A program made the translations under genes and the position numbers. A stretch of 64,000 nt of DNA from Stercorarius parasiticus (Eukaryota > Chordata > Aves > Charadriiformes > Stercorariidae), in NCBI GenBank assembly GCA_013396915.1, contig VWZL01004643.1, positions 239,322-303,321 on the forward strand. Reading direction: 5' to 3'. Positions 24,001 to 36,165 of this stretch are shown here, piece by piece. Every line of letters starts with the position of its first letter. Positions within the stretch are counted from its first letter, which is position 1. The notes beneath the pieces were generated by a model, which saw only the letters and a list, made by a program, of their open reading frames with translations, ran no database searches and was not told the DNA's origin.

Positions 24001-25466
24001 ATTTAAGTAAACACCAAATTACCTATCAAGTTGAACAGGAAAAGAAATCTTGTGGCTGTGTGCGATTACTGGCAGCAAGGCAGAGAGATGAAAAGAAATA
24101 ATTTGACAGCAAAACCTTAATTTAGGAGCAGTGCTTTATGTTTTGAATAAACAAAGTTGCGGCTGTGTAGCAAAACCTAAAGGATTGGAAATGCAGTGGA
24201 GTTTCCACCCTTGTGTCTTTGTGTATCACCTTGCAGATGCTAGGCTGGGAGCATAAAGCAGGGCTTCAAGTAAGATTTTTTCGTAACAGAAGTACTGCCA
24301 CAGAAATAATTCTGTATCCAGGGCCTTACATAAAGCATCTATTAGATGAATTTACGGAGGGAAAATCCATCAGGGGCAGATCTCTGGAATCTGTGGGAGC
24401 GTACAGGAAAATATCATTAAATGCTTGCCCTTTTCTTGTAGTTTATCTATGCTTGTGATATTGGCTGCTATCAGGGGAAGGCTTATTGGGTGTGATGGAC
24501 TTTATCCAGGCCAGTACAGCTGCTCTTAAATGCTATTTATCTTATAGCTCTGAAGATGGAGTTTGTTTCATAATCTAGTTTTCCTTACTCCAACTAACTT
24601 GGCTAAAAAGTTTTCTATGGGATTATCCTTTCACAGCATCGGCAGACTACTGGTAGGCAGTAATTTAATTTTTAAGGAGACTTCCTTTGAAAGCTCAAGT
24701 CAATTGTGTTCACTTTAAATTCTTTCATGGAGGACTGTTTTTGCCTGGAAAGTGAGCAGAATCAGGCCTGTAGGAAGAATTTTATTTGGGAAAAAATTCA
24801 CTCTAGTAGCGCTATTCTCATTTTACACAAAATAGAGAAAGACTGCAGTGGGTAAAGTCAGCAGTTTTAGACCGTATCCCGCACCAGCTGGGGAAATTCC
24901 AAGCGCAGGGCAAAAAGGTAATGTTACTCTCCTTACCTACAATAGCTCTGTCACTCTGGGACTTCCCTGCTGTCTTTTCTGTGATCATCCTTGGTGGACT
25001 TTCCTTCCTAGCACTGGTCAGCTCTGTACCCCCGAGCTGTCACTACGTGCGTCGTGCTGGGACAAGTCCTTCCACAGCTTTGGCACGTGTTGTGCCAGAC
25101 ACGGGCCTTTATTTTGTTTCTTTTTAGAGCTGGTTCTTGAGAAGAGAGAGGGAATAATTGTTTTCTATTTTCTCTCTTTGTGCCACTCATGACTTTGTAG
25201 ATCCTTATCGTGATTTCATTATTTCAGCCTTCTCTTTCCAGCCTGAAGGGCATTAGTCTACTTAGTCTTCGTGTGGACCCTTTATGTTATTTTTGGTGCC
25301 TTTGTAAGTGTCTTCCCGTTTCAGCTCTGTCACAGAGCCGATACCCATGCAGGCTTTGCACTGGTGTATACAGGAACTTTATATTAGTATATGTTCGCAT
25401 TCCCTTGGCTACACCAATGGAAGGCACTTCTGTATTGATTTACTGATTTCATCTTTCCTTTCGCAG
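21049..25466 (+). other. BANP: Last intron of BANP
   Basis: This is a 4,418-base phase-0 intron running from GTATGT to TTTCCTTTCGCAG. A good branch-point candidate, TACTGAT, lies at 25441-25447, about 20 bases before the acceptor. It contains T-rich stretches near 21.55 kb and a 19-base tandem duplication at 23003-23040. Several short open frames (for example at 24.85-25.19 kb) are bounded by stops and show no similarity to BANP. I see no alternative exon, although a transcript-specific one cannot be excluded. Confidence 0.85.
23003..23040. repeat. 19-base tandem duplication carrying GATA-type sites
   Basis: Two adjacent copies at 23003-23021 and 23022-23040 differ only at the last base. Each contains CTTATCT, the reverse complement of AGATAAG, a GATA-factor core. 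The copies place the two cores 19 bases apart in the last BANP intron. Confidence 0.85.
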
Positions 25467-25538
25467 GGCACCGATACCCTTCAGTCAGCAATCCAGCCAG
25501 AAATGCAGATAGAACACGGAGCAATCCAAATTCAATAA
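25467..25538 (+). CDS. BANP: BANP terminal coding exon with stop codon
   Basis: This exon supplies the last 23 residues of BANP and the TAA stop at 25536-25538. The peptide ends in PEMQIEHGAIQIQ, matching the BANP C terminus (human has the same ending apart from a Leu/Ile change before EHG). The acceptor TTTCCTTTCGCAG is strong, and the phase agrees with the exon ending at 21048, so the two exons join without a frameshift. The segment just upstream (GTDTLQSAIQ) differs from the human counterpart, as expected for a disordered Gln-rich tail. The ATG-initiated frame that enters from 25308 through the intron is not used. Confidence 0.94.
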   Translation, partial: GTDTLQSAIQPEMQIEHGAIQIQ

Positions 25539-26265
25539 GAGGATTGTGAAAAGCCGCGTCAACCGAGATGTCAGTGAACCACGGTCAGAAGTCCAGTGCT
25601 GTAGTCTTCGTGCAACAACAGGAGAATGGAAATGCCTGTTAGACTAATGGTCACACCTCGAACATCTCCTGCGAATAGCGGAGTTCTGATGATCGGGTTG
25701 TCCTCACCTGGAATAAATCAGACCCCTTTATTTAAACTGGAGCTACATGGCTACATCAATTGAGGATCCGGCCTTCGGAAGAAATAAATGGCCTGCCCTT
25801 AGGTACACTTAGGGAGGAAAAAAAAAATCTTTCAGAAAGACGGAAAGAAATCTAATGAATCAAAACCGTGAGACTAAATTAATGTTTCATCCTGTTCATT
25901 TCTTCTGTGAAACACGCCATTTGAATGTCTGCAGATACCTTAGGAAGTGTATTGCTGCTTTGCAATACTTGCTTTACCACAGATAGAAGATCAAGAGCTC
26001 AAATATTTTTCACTGTTTAAACAGCTTTTTTTTATTTGCTATGGTGTTTATAACAAAATGGAAAATATTTAAAAAAAGAAAAATCCCATAACTGCAAGTA
26101 TTAGACTTTTGCTGGTGTTTTCTGTTCAGTGTAATGAAAAATGTATTTGCAGAAGACTAACAATTTTGTTTGTACTGTTGCTTAACTACTTTTCTAGGGA
26201 AAAAATGCTTTTAAATGCTGTAATTATGCATTTCTAATGAAAAATAAATGTGTATTTATGAATAG
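25539..26265 (+). other. BANP: 3' untranslated region of BANP (end approximate)
   Basis: The region runs from the stop codon to the expected cleavage point about 15-20 bases after the AATAAA at 26243. It becomes AT-rich in its second half. Two earlier AATAAA hexamers, at 25712-25717 and 25783-25788, could give shorter transcripts, but neither is followed by an obvious GU-rich element. The 3' end is inferred from the signal, not from transcript data. Confidence 0.75.
26243..26248 (+). terminator. BANP: Poly(A) signal AATAAA of BANP
   Basis: A canonical AATAAA lies about 705 bases after the stop codon and is followed at once by a GU/U-rich stretch, TGTGTATTTATG. Cleavage is expected at about 26258-26275. 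It is the best-placed of the three hexamers in the 3' UTR. Confidence 0.75.
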
Positions 26266-29200
26266 CGCAGCTTTAAGTTGCTCTCTGCCTTAGGGATGAG
26301 TACGGTTTGGCTGGACTGTGCTGTAAGAACGTAGTTCCGGAGTATTTGAAGACAGACGCTGTCTGGCAAGCCCTGCTGTCAAACTGAGAAGTAAGATTCA
26401 GTTTATAAGGAAGATAACAATCTTAGATCATGTTATTATCTAAATTTCCAGTGCAAGAAAAATGTGATAGTTAAGCTTTTGAGTCTGCAAATCCTATTTT
26501 ATACAATGAATTTATGAAATCATTTTTTAAAAATGTGAGCGATTCTTCTGAGCTCTCTCCCTTTTAGTTCCTCCTGCCTCCTTTGTCCAGCTGTTTGCTC
26601 CTCAATACCTCCACTTGGGATTCGTCCATGCAAAGCTGGGCTGCAAAAATCTGATACTTACTCTGTTATCCAGCCTGCCACAGCAAGGTGAAATCCTCTC
26701 TCCCCTGAAACTTAAGGGAAACTTGATACCGATTTCGAGAAAGCTACGTTTTCACATTTGCTAAGCTTGAGTGGAGAGGATACATGTTTGTTGTGACCCA
26801 ATTATCTTAATGGTGCACATTCTAGAAAAATACAGAGTTTACTGGGGGAGGTGTTGCTTTGTGTTTGTTTTCCAGCTGACTTGCTAAATGGTTATTATCA
26901 ATACGTGGCTCATGATGCATTTAATGTATTAATGAATGGGGCATAGCCACAAATTCCACATGGTTGAATTCAGGATAACTTCGCTTTTTTTTTTTTACGA
27001 AAGGAAGGGTTAAGCACACCCAATTTCTGGCAATGTTGTCCGTGGTAAGTATTACACTTTATGTAAATTCCTACTTCTCTTTAGGATATTTCTTGACGCA
27101 GAAGTACAATGCATACTGAACCGCAGCTTATTGAACACAATGTTTGCAACAGGCCAAGAATTTGGCTACTCTTCAGATTCTTTTTTTAATAGCGTTTCTC
27201 AGACTGGGTGATGTTTGAAGAGCTTGGCGTCCAAACAGAAGCCTAAAAATAAAGCAAGGCCTGTACATTTTAGCATGGCTGTTTAATAATAATTTATCGT
27301 TTGGAAATGAGAAAGCTGGGATGGCAAAGCCGCTGCGTGCTGTTGCATACCACTCTCTTGCTGTGTTCATATTGGCCACAGTGGCATTCTTGTCTTCTTC
27401 AGAAAGTTTTACCCAGCTTTCCTTCTACGTCCTGGGCATCATCCGCTTTCGAGGGGAACACACATGCATTTAAACTGTAGGGTATTCTGTCTTTGTTTTA
27501 TGGCACGATTAAGAATTCTGTTCTCTTTGCGTTTTTCAGCTCAGGTACAAGGTGAAATTGAGTTCAGGAGAGGTTGCCTTTAGCCACTAGACTGCTGCAT
27601 GCTCAAGTCTCTTCTGCTAAAAGTGATTGTAAAGGCGTATCCAGCAGTGAAGTGGCATTCGCTAGATTTCAAGAGAATGGCATTTACTTCACCAGTGCGG
27701 AACGGAGAGTGTACAAATGAGGTGAAATAAACAGGTAAGGAGAGCAGCTTAGTAAGATCCTCCACTGCATTCAGATGTGAAGACGGCGTCTTCCTCAAAA
27801 TGTGAATTTTTCTCAGTGTTATGTCAACGTTTACGTTAGTCTGAGCTGTGTCACACTACGTTTATACTTCAAAGAAGAAAGACTTCAACATTGAGTCAGG
27901 TATTCCTGTGAGTAATCCCTGTCCCTGTTCCCTTTCTGTAGATTTTATGTCCTTGGAAGATTTATGTCCCTGTCCAGGGAGGAAACGTCCTCTCTTCAAG
28001 AATGTTTTATGTGTTTTCTAGACATCACAGGGTGTGTCATGTACAAACAAGTCATTCCCGAGAAGAGTAATTCGGGAGTGAATTTCCTTCTAGGAAATGC
28101 TTGTGACTGTGCAAGTGTGAAGAGTGCGTTCGTACAGAGGTTATTGTAGCAATAACATACCGACGTAACAGTAAGAAATCCTAAAAGTGTTACAACTCAA
28201 GGAATGAAAATCTTGCGGGGATACTGAGCATTTTGCCTGGCGCTCTGTTCAGGTAGGCTGGTGGTGATTCACCACGGATGTAGTTCTGCCCTTGAAGTCT
28301 TTTTGACCATTTTCAGTAGATCAGCTAGAAATGAGTTCTTATTTTGTCTCCTTCTGTTATTCACATCCTCTGCCTTTTTAATAGCCAGGTTCTTTTCCCT
28401 CGGCAAACCTTCGAACATCCTCATTTTTAACTGTTCTTTTTCTCCTTGTGCTGCTTTTGTCCAAGAGGCAGAGATTGAGAACATATGACCAAGAGTCTTC
28501 AGGGGAACGTTTCACGTAAGCTTAGACTAGGATCGGCTGCATATTTTGGTTGTAATTCATCTTGTGACCCGCAGAATACTGTTTTCACGGGTTTGATTTT
28601 GTTCTGTATAATGATGTTTAGGCATGCAGGCTTTGGGGCAGGAGAGCCTCTGGTTACCCTACATGGCCCCGTTGGTTATTTTCGATATTCAGTTCACTGT
28701 AGACAGGGCCGTACCATTTGTCTTGATGTTGTACTAAAATTCTTGACATGTAGTTACGGCTGCACAGGCAGTATGGTACCATTATAGTGACCTTTCAGAT
28801 GGTTTAATCTTGAATCCCACCTGAAAGAGCATCCATCTCATGAATTCTTAAGGGGCTTCTGTGGTCTTGATATAAAAACTAAGCAAAATGTTATGTTTTG
28901 ATGGATTGTACAGCTAGAAATTGGCCTAAAAAAAGTGAAAGGTGTGGGTTATTTCTTTTCTGTCTTCTTCTTTCTTTCATTCCGTGTTAGTTTTACATAT
29001 TTTGTCTTGCAAAACAAACCTATAAAAAGGAGCACCCTTCTGTGACCCACATAAACTGGAATGCCTTCATTAGCTGCGTTTTTAGGCATTTCAGTATCGA
29101 CAGTTTGCCTATAAAGCAAGGAATGCTGGCCAAAATGTTGCTCTAATGCTTGTCTCGGTCACGGAGATCTTGGCATGCGTACGGGTATGCTCTGGTGGCC

Positions 29201-32200
29201 CTGTACTTTATTATCCGCTTCACAGAACAGCTGCGGAGTTTCATGTTAGAAGATACAGTGAGCAAACCAATAGCTAAACCTCCCCCAAATCACTGTAGAA
29301 TCTCACTCTGCCTAAACTTCTGTTGACAATCAGTATTCCTTCTGAATTCCTAATTATCTAAGTACTGAAAATTTAGAGCCATAACTATAATTCGACAAAA
29401 ACTGTTTCCCATTATCAGAAATAAGAATGTTGCTTTCATTCACTCTGATCCCAAAGCAATTCTATAAGCTCTGCTGAATTAGGCGAGTACTTGACAGTCA
29501 AACCTCATTTCCTTGAATGAAGCTGGGAATAAGAAAGCCATTCAGTTAGAGTGGTGTTTGGGGTAAACTGAGATTGATTTTTTTTTAATGTGCTGGTACA
29601 AATGGACGTACTTGATTCCTCTGCTAAACAAGGCTTGACATATTTAGAGGTTGTTGTATGCCCCACAAAAATGGGAGTAACTAAGCGCGCAGCGAGTGGA
29701 GGCAAGAGGAGTCGTGCAGAGCTGAAGTTAGAGCTGAAGCGTGTGGGATGCGATCGCCTACGAGCAGTTTGGCCAGGGCAAGGGGTTAACACTCCTCCTC
29801 CGTCAAAAGGTACCAGGGGATTTTTAATCAGTTCTTGTTCTTTAGCGTGATAAAGTGGATGGAACTGGATGAAAGCCTGTTTTTCCTCATCTACAAATTC
29901 ACATGTGAATTTTAATTCAAGAGCAAATAGCTCCTTTGGCTTTTTTGCCTTTTTTTAAACTTACGTGAATTCTACTTTTGAAGCTTTCTCATGTTTGTTT
30001 CCTATTCAATTTTTTAACGTATACGTTTTGCAAAGGAAAAATGTCCTTTAATGATATTTAATATTTTTTATAATAATAAATTTAATCATTTTGGGCAGAA
30101 AATTGTATTTTTAGGATTTTGGTCATCAGCATGGATATTTTTAATTCACCGGTAGACTGGGAAAAGTTCCGTTCTTCCGGTCCCTCGGGTTAATCTGTGT
30201 TTTTTGAATGTTTAAGTAAACTCCAGTTTCATCTCTGAATATCAGCTTGGGTTAAGCAGGAGTTGTAAAATGTGTTACATAATCTTCCAGTAAATCTTTT
30301 ATTTCAGATTTTTCATACTAGTAAAAGGAAACTTAATCTGAAGGTGAAACAGATCAACAAAAGCTTGGATGGAAAGCTGAGTTTAGCCTGACATTTCTCC
30401 GTGCTACGCTGTGAGGCCAGCTTTAAGGACAGGCTGTTCATTGTCCCTCACTGTGCCACGATCTGGACATTTATGGTATTTAATTTGAAAATAATAAATA
30501 TCCCTGTTTTCCGTGCTGATTCCCTGCTTTCCTTAAGGAACCTTTGGGATTCCTGTATTCAAGATGCACTGGGATTTGCCTGTTAAACTGTTGAGCGCAT
30601 CATATCAGGATCTGAGAATTGAAGCAAGTACACTGAAATGAAAGGGACTTTATTCTTTTGTTATTACCACAGGGAAAACAAATCTCCTGTATGTATATGT
30701 AAGATAATTCAATTTTTAATTGATGAACTCTATATTAAATTTACCATTGGCTTTCTGGGTAAAGCAGAAAAAAAATTGGGAGCCGGCCAGCATCATTTGA
30801 CTAGCTGAAAAGTGCACTTCAGCTTGCTTAATATGGCTACCTTGTTGCTTGGGTTTGCAGGGGCTTGGTTCCCCTCCTATTACTTTGGTCCTAGAAGTCA
30901 TCTCTCCCCTCTCCTCGCTTCCTTTTGATATGTTTTTTTAGTCTCCCGTTTCTATAGCATTTATTTTTACTCTTATGAAAAACCTAGATCCGTTTTGCTG
31001 CTTTGATCTTGCCAGAGGAGCTTGGCTGGCCACCTCTAATTAAAAATAAATCAATCAGAAACCTTTAGTCTGCTGGATTCTGAATGGCATTTAACAGAAA
31101 AAACCCCACGGTTATAGATATTACCTGGTGCACAGAGAAGCAGCTCTATTACTTGGCATATTTAACACTTGCAAAAATTGCCACAGTTGGAAACTGTCTC
31201 TGCCATTAATTAGTAACATTTTCAGTTTAGTAACCAGATTTTCCCCTGCCGTTCCCACGTGGGAGCAAAATTAAACCTTCTTTTGCAAGCACCCAGGCGG
31301 ATACATAAGTAGGTAGTACTATGAATTGCACTGAGGATTCTGCTAACTTCCAGTCTAGGTTAAACAGCAGCTAAACTTGTCATTTGATGCCTTTCCTCCC
31401 CAAAATGCCTGCTTCCGTCTCCCCGGTGTCATAACCCTCTAAGGGCGGCCCTTCGCTGATAATCACGAATTGGTATGATTTAATCAGACACAAATGATAC
31501 GCTGTTTCTAAAGCAGAGCGGGCTCAGTTCTGCTTCCCGTCCCAGCGTGTGTGAAAAGCTGCGCTCTCTCGTTGGGGCCATCTGCCTTGCATAATTGCTG
31601 TTATTTAACAGCAATTTTATTACTCAATCCTGCTTCAACTCTCTTAATCCCCCCGCTCTCATGGGCTCCCTGCTCTCTCCGGCAAAACCAGAGGAGAAAT
31701 AAAAAAGCCAAAATGTTTGTAAAAGAGGAGGCGGGAGGAACCAAGGAAAAGATGAGAAACAGTTTGTTGATTTGTTTTGAGTCCCTTCCTCCCTTTTCAT
31801 TCATTCAGGTTGCCTTTCGCTCCTTTCTGCAGTTAAACGTGCAGCCCGGGGCGGCGGTTCACATTGAGGAGTTCCTCATTTTTTGAAATACAATAGAGAG
31901 AAAAATATTCTACTTTTATCCAAGGAACAGCAGCTTTGGAGGTAGGCAGGGGCAAAGCGGAGGGCAGAGGTTTGAGTTTTTCTTTTGATTTTTTTTTTTC
32001 TTAAAGTTTGTTTATACCTTACTATGTTTTTAAATAGTTTGTAAGCATCTTGGGGGGTTGACATCTGTTTTGGGTTCTGCCTGAAATTCTTTTGAGTTTT
32101 GCTAAATTGACCATTATAATGAAACTAGGAGATTCTCTGGCACGTTCTCAGAATTTCAAAAAAAATAGCACATCTCCACACTTTCCACCTCTGACATTTT

Positions 32201-35200
32201 CCTACAGTTTCATGGAAATTTTCTTGTGTGGCAAAAGGCTGAATGCACCTTAGTGTTAGTGAAAATAATTTTTTTTTTCCTTTTGTTTTACTCTTTGTAA
32301 AAGGTGGAAGGTATTAATCTTTTCTGCCAGAAAAATCAACTTTTGTAGGAATATTCCCATAAGAAACTTTGCCCTCTGTTTGTGTCTTTGCACGGATTGA
32401 CATGGTTTTCCTTTCTTTGGGCAAATGCAACACACTTGGCACTGATAAAGCTTTATAGAAAGTAAGTAGTTGAGTGTTTTGAAGAAAGGGTTTTTGTGTG
32501 TGGTTTTGGTTGTATTTTGTTTTTACGTGCGTCATTTCACTGATGGGATTCACAGTATGGAGCTCTCTGCGCTGTACAGGAATGAGCCTGACAGAGAAGA
32601 GAGTGCTTGGATTTGAGCTCCCTCCTGGCTGCAGGCTTTTGGCTCCGAGTCCCTCTAAACCTTCGCAGCTTTAATCAACGTGCGGATTTGGGTGAATAGA
32701 GGGTAAGATTTACAAGCCCTTGATTGGAGTGTTGCTCTTGGGAAGAAAACACTGACTAGCGAAGAGCTCTTCAGTTTGGGCAGGGAGGGAATTGCAAGAA
32801 CCATAAGCCAGGCAAATTCAGGTGGGAAATAAGGCAGAGTGTTTGACAATGTGTGTGAAGGAAGGTTAGTAACTGAACAAACTGTTGAGAGAGGTGGATT
32901 CCTCATATTTAGGTACTTTCTGCTCTCGATTGGCTGCCACCGGCAAGACTACCACCAAATGCAGCCCCACGATACAGTGGCGTGCCCCGTGCCGGTAACT
33001 GGAGTGTGCCTTCATCTGCAGCAGCCTGGTGCTCTGTGATAAGTGTGCAAGGGATGTCCCGTGGGATGCCCGTGGTTCCCGCAGTCTGCAGCGTCATCGT
33101 GTCACATCGATATTGTCCACGCAGTAAAGCCCACCGCGCCGGTGCAACCCAAAGTGACCCATATGTGCTGGCTCCAGCAGCACCCACTGGCTGCCTTTCT
33201 GCAGCTGCTGGGTCTAACTTACCAACGTTTCATCACAGGCAGGGTGTAGAGCTTTTTAGTTTCCATTCTCAGTTTGCGTCCTTTACTTCATCCAGAGAAA
33301 TACACAATGGCAGCGGAGTCCGTGATGCATCACAGGTTACTGGTGAGTAAACGGAAGCTCGAGCGCGGAAGTTATTTCCGTGATGGCTGTGCTCACCTAC
33401 GTGTGCCAGGTTTGCTCACAACCTTCAGAGCCGCCTGAGCTCTGCGGTAGGGCACTGCTGCTCTTTCTGCTGGTCCGCACGGATCTGAGCGAGACGATGG
33501 AGAAAATGGGTAGTGGCAGGCCTGCCTGGCTGTGTGACAGGACTGTCAACGTAGGAAGCCTTTGGCTCAGAAATCAGGTGACAGTGGCAACTATTTCATC
33601 CTGCACAACTGTCCGTGGAGGGGGCAGCACACATTCTCCTCCGCTCTGCAGTTCTCAGTGTATGAGGGTTGAGTTGGGCTAGAAGGGCATTTTGCTGAGT
33701 TGCGACCAGTGAAACAGAAAAGCGATAGGTTCTTGTGCACAGACGCTTGTTTGTAGCCGACAGCAAAAGTCTGACTAATGAACAGTACTTCTGTCCGTAG
33801 GTGGTCTGGGAACCGAGGGGAGGAGGGGTGGGTTGATAAAGATCGTAAGAAAAAGAATTCAAGACAGAAACGATTTAAAAAAAAAAAAAAAAAAGGGAAG
33901 ACTTGAAATCCCTAATCCTTTGGGACCGGTTGGTTTCTAAGGGTCCCTAGTTAAAAATATCATCATTAAAAAGAGCTTTCTTATGGCTCGGAGTTAATAA
34001 GGAGGGAGCATCTAAGAAAATACTTCATTTCTCATAAAATACTGACTTCCCACTTCCTGCTTTTCTGCGGTCTTTTGTACCTAAGAGTTTTTTGCGGGTG
34101 TTTACTAGACGCTTCCAGCAGAAGGAGGCTTAAGTACATGAGAAGGGGGTGGAGAGGGAATCCCAGCTTGGAACTTGAGACTTTCCAGCTGAGAAAGAAA
34201 GATTCAGAGATGCAGACGTAATCATACAGCACTGCAATCAACTCCTGTGTCAAAAGAAGTCAGGAAAAGCACATAAATAACTCCACAGCCACACTTTATG
34301 TAGTGCAGGACATATATCAATAATGCCACCACTTCCTCCAGGGTGAGTATAGAAAAGCTTCCTGTCTAAACGCTTGCAAAATGGTTTAAATACTTTGAAA
34401 TGGCTTGGTGTAAACTTCAGAAATTGAGGTAGCTTTGAATTCAAATTATTTGGTACCAAGTCAAATAGATACTCTTTTATCTTGTTGCAAGTTTCAAGTT
34501 TCCGTGCAAATAGTCTCAAGAAATAAACCGTTGTTGTCTGAATCATAATCTATATTGTTTCCTGCCGTAAATTCAGAACTCCAAATGAGCTGCCAAGGAC
34601 TGAAAAGCACACTCATTTAGCAGGAATGCAAATTTGTCTGTATTCTTTAATATACAAATTTGAACGTTTCTAATTTAATGGCTTAACTCCTTCCAGCTAA
34701 TTGCTTGAGTTGCTCTAGTTATCTGCCTGCTTCGGTGTAATGAGCTGCACCTTTTCAGGTAATCCACGTGTTTAGGATGGGCTTTCCTGAAGCTGTCACT
34801 TTGAAGCGTCCTGGTGTAGCTCTACATTTTATTTGCTGCCTGTGTGATGTCCAACAGCTTCTGTAAGGTGTGTGGGGTGTTTGTGGTCAGTCTGCTGGTC
34901 TGAAGGATCCAAAGTCTTTTTGATGGATCCAGACAGAATGAAGGATGGAAGAGGAAAGAGATGCTGCTGCCTCGCTTCTCAACAGGGTGCTTTCTCCCCT
35001 GCTAGGTGGATGGTGATGTGGTGTTACAGATGGTGTGTGATTTATTGCATTATTAATATTATTATTACCAGTCTTTACAGAATGGTTCTTGGTTAACGCA
35101 CTCGAGTTCATAAACCGTTTCACGCTGGGCTTTGTGTGTATGAGTTTGTAAAATGCCTGTTTTCCATTACAAAACTGGGAGATAAACGAAGATGACAGTC

Positions 35201-35549
35201 ACATTTTCCTAACATAAATTTCTCCCTTTCTCAGTCCTCCTTGGAAACCATAAATTTCAGCAGAGTGTCTGTGTGCTCCAGACATCAAAAAGCCACGTTC
35301 GGGCAGGCGGTTTTACAAGCCCTCTGTTTTCCTTGGTCAAGTCCTTTGCAGAAGAAAGGATAGACATCCAAATGATAACAGAAAGCTGGGAAGGGAAGCA
35401 GAGTTAAAGGAGGAAGCTGTACAATGTGGGAGGGGAGGGAAAATCTCCTGGGAGGACTTGTCTCAGCTGATACAATTCAGGTGGTGGATAGACGTTTTCC
35501 TTCTATTTCTGGCCAATAAACATCATCTTGTTTTCCTGTTCCTGTACTA
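26266..35549. other. Intergenic DNA, no gene recognised
   Basis: After BANP I find no exon-like reading frame with plausible splice sites on either strand. Open frames are about 110 residues or shorter and of unremarkable composition. Visible structure is limited to an A18 tract at 33877-33894 and an AT-rich motif cluster near 34.63-34.69 kb. A non-coding RNA gene cannot be excluded from sequence alone. Confidence 0.6.
33877..33894. repeat. A18 homopolymer
   Basis: An uninterrupted run of 18 A is followed by GGGAAG. It is isolated, with no recognisable retroposon upstream. Confidence 0.9.
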
Positions 35550-36165
35550 AGTGTTTTCAGCCATAAGTATTCAACCTTTTCTTCCTCACAGCTAAAACTC
35601 TTGTCCAAGTTGTTATCTCATTATGTCTCGATTAATACAACATCCTTTTCTCTTGGCCTTGATGAACACTGACTTTTGCCCAAATCATATCCATTCAGAA
35701 ACTTCCTCTCGTTTGGCTTATTCTGCTCTATCGCATCAAATACTTGTCTGTACTGTTGCGGTCCTTCTTGGCCTGTCCTCATCTTACATCCTGTTTCTCA
35801 TTCAAGATCTGTTCCTTCCCCCATGTTGCCCCTTCCACTTGACAGGAACAAAACATCCCGTGCAAACAGCCTTTACTTCTTGCCCTTTAGTCCCTTCCTA
35901 GGGTGGGTTGTCTTCTGTGCCTGTCATGAAAATCATGACCGTTTCAGTTGCTACCTTGCTAAGACTACTTCCTATTAGGCCTAAATAGGATGTTAATATT
36001 ATTCCTTAGTATTCTGTTATTTGTCTGTCCTGTATTCCCTGTCTTTATGGGCCTTGAGGCTTGGACCATCCTTTATTTCCTTGTGCAGCACCTGGCCCCT
36101 CTTTGTAGGATACTAACAGTAATTCATTCACAAGTTTCATTTGTCACCAGTTCAGCGGCTTTGGC
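35550..36165 (+). mobile_element. Decayed L2-type (CR1-group) LINE, 3' end
   Basis: The segment reads like the end of an L2 LINE in the sense direction. Around 35590-35650 the translation gives TLVQVVIS, then LD, a stop and YNIL, matching the pattern at the C-terminal end of L2/CR1-group reverse transcriptases (TLVQ..VIS.LDY.N.LL). Phrases typical of the L2 3' region follow: CCATTCAGAAAC near 35.69 kb, then CTTGAGGCTTGGACCATCCTTTATTTCCTTGTGCAGCACCTGG (split here by position: 36051-36094) and a tail with ACTAACAGTAATTCATTC. Stops and frame changes show that the copy is long dead. The assignment rests on remembered consensus patterns; the outer limits are approximate. Confidence 0.65.

Noticed and set aside
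34115..34128. CTCF-like string CCAGCAGAAGGAGG
   Set aside because: Two mismatches fall in constrained positions of the core, and the surroundings give no support.
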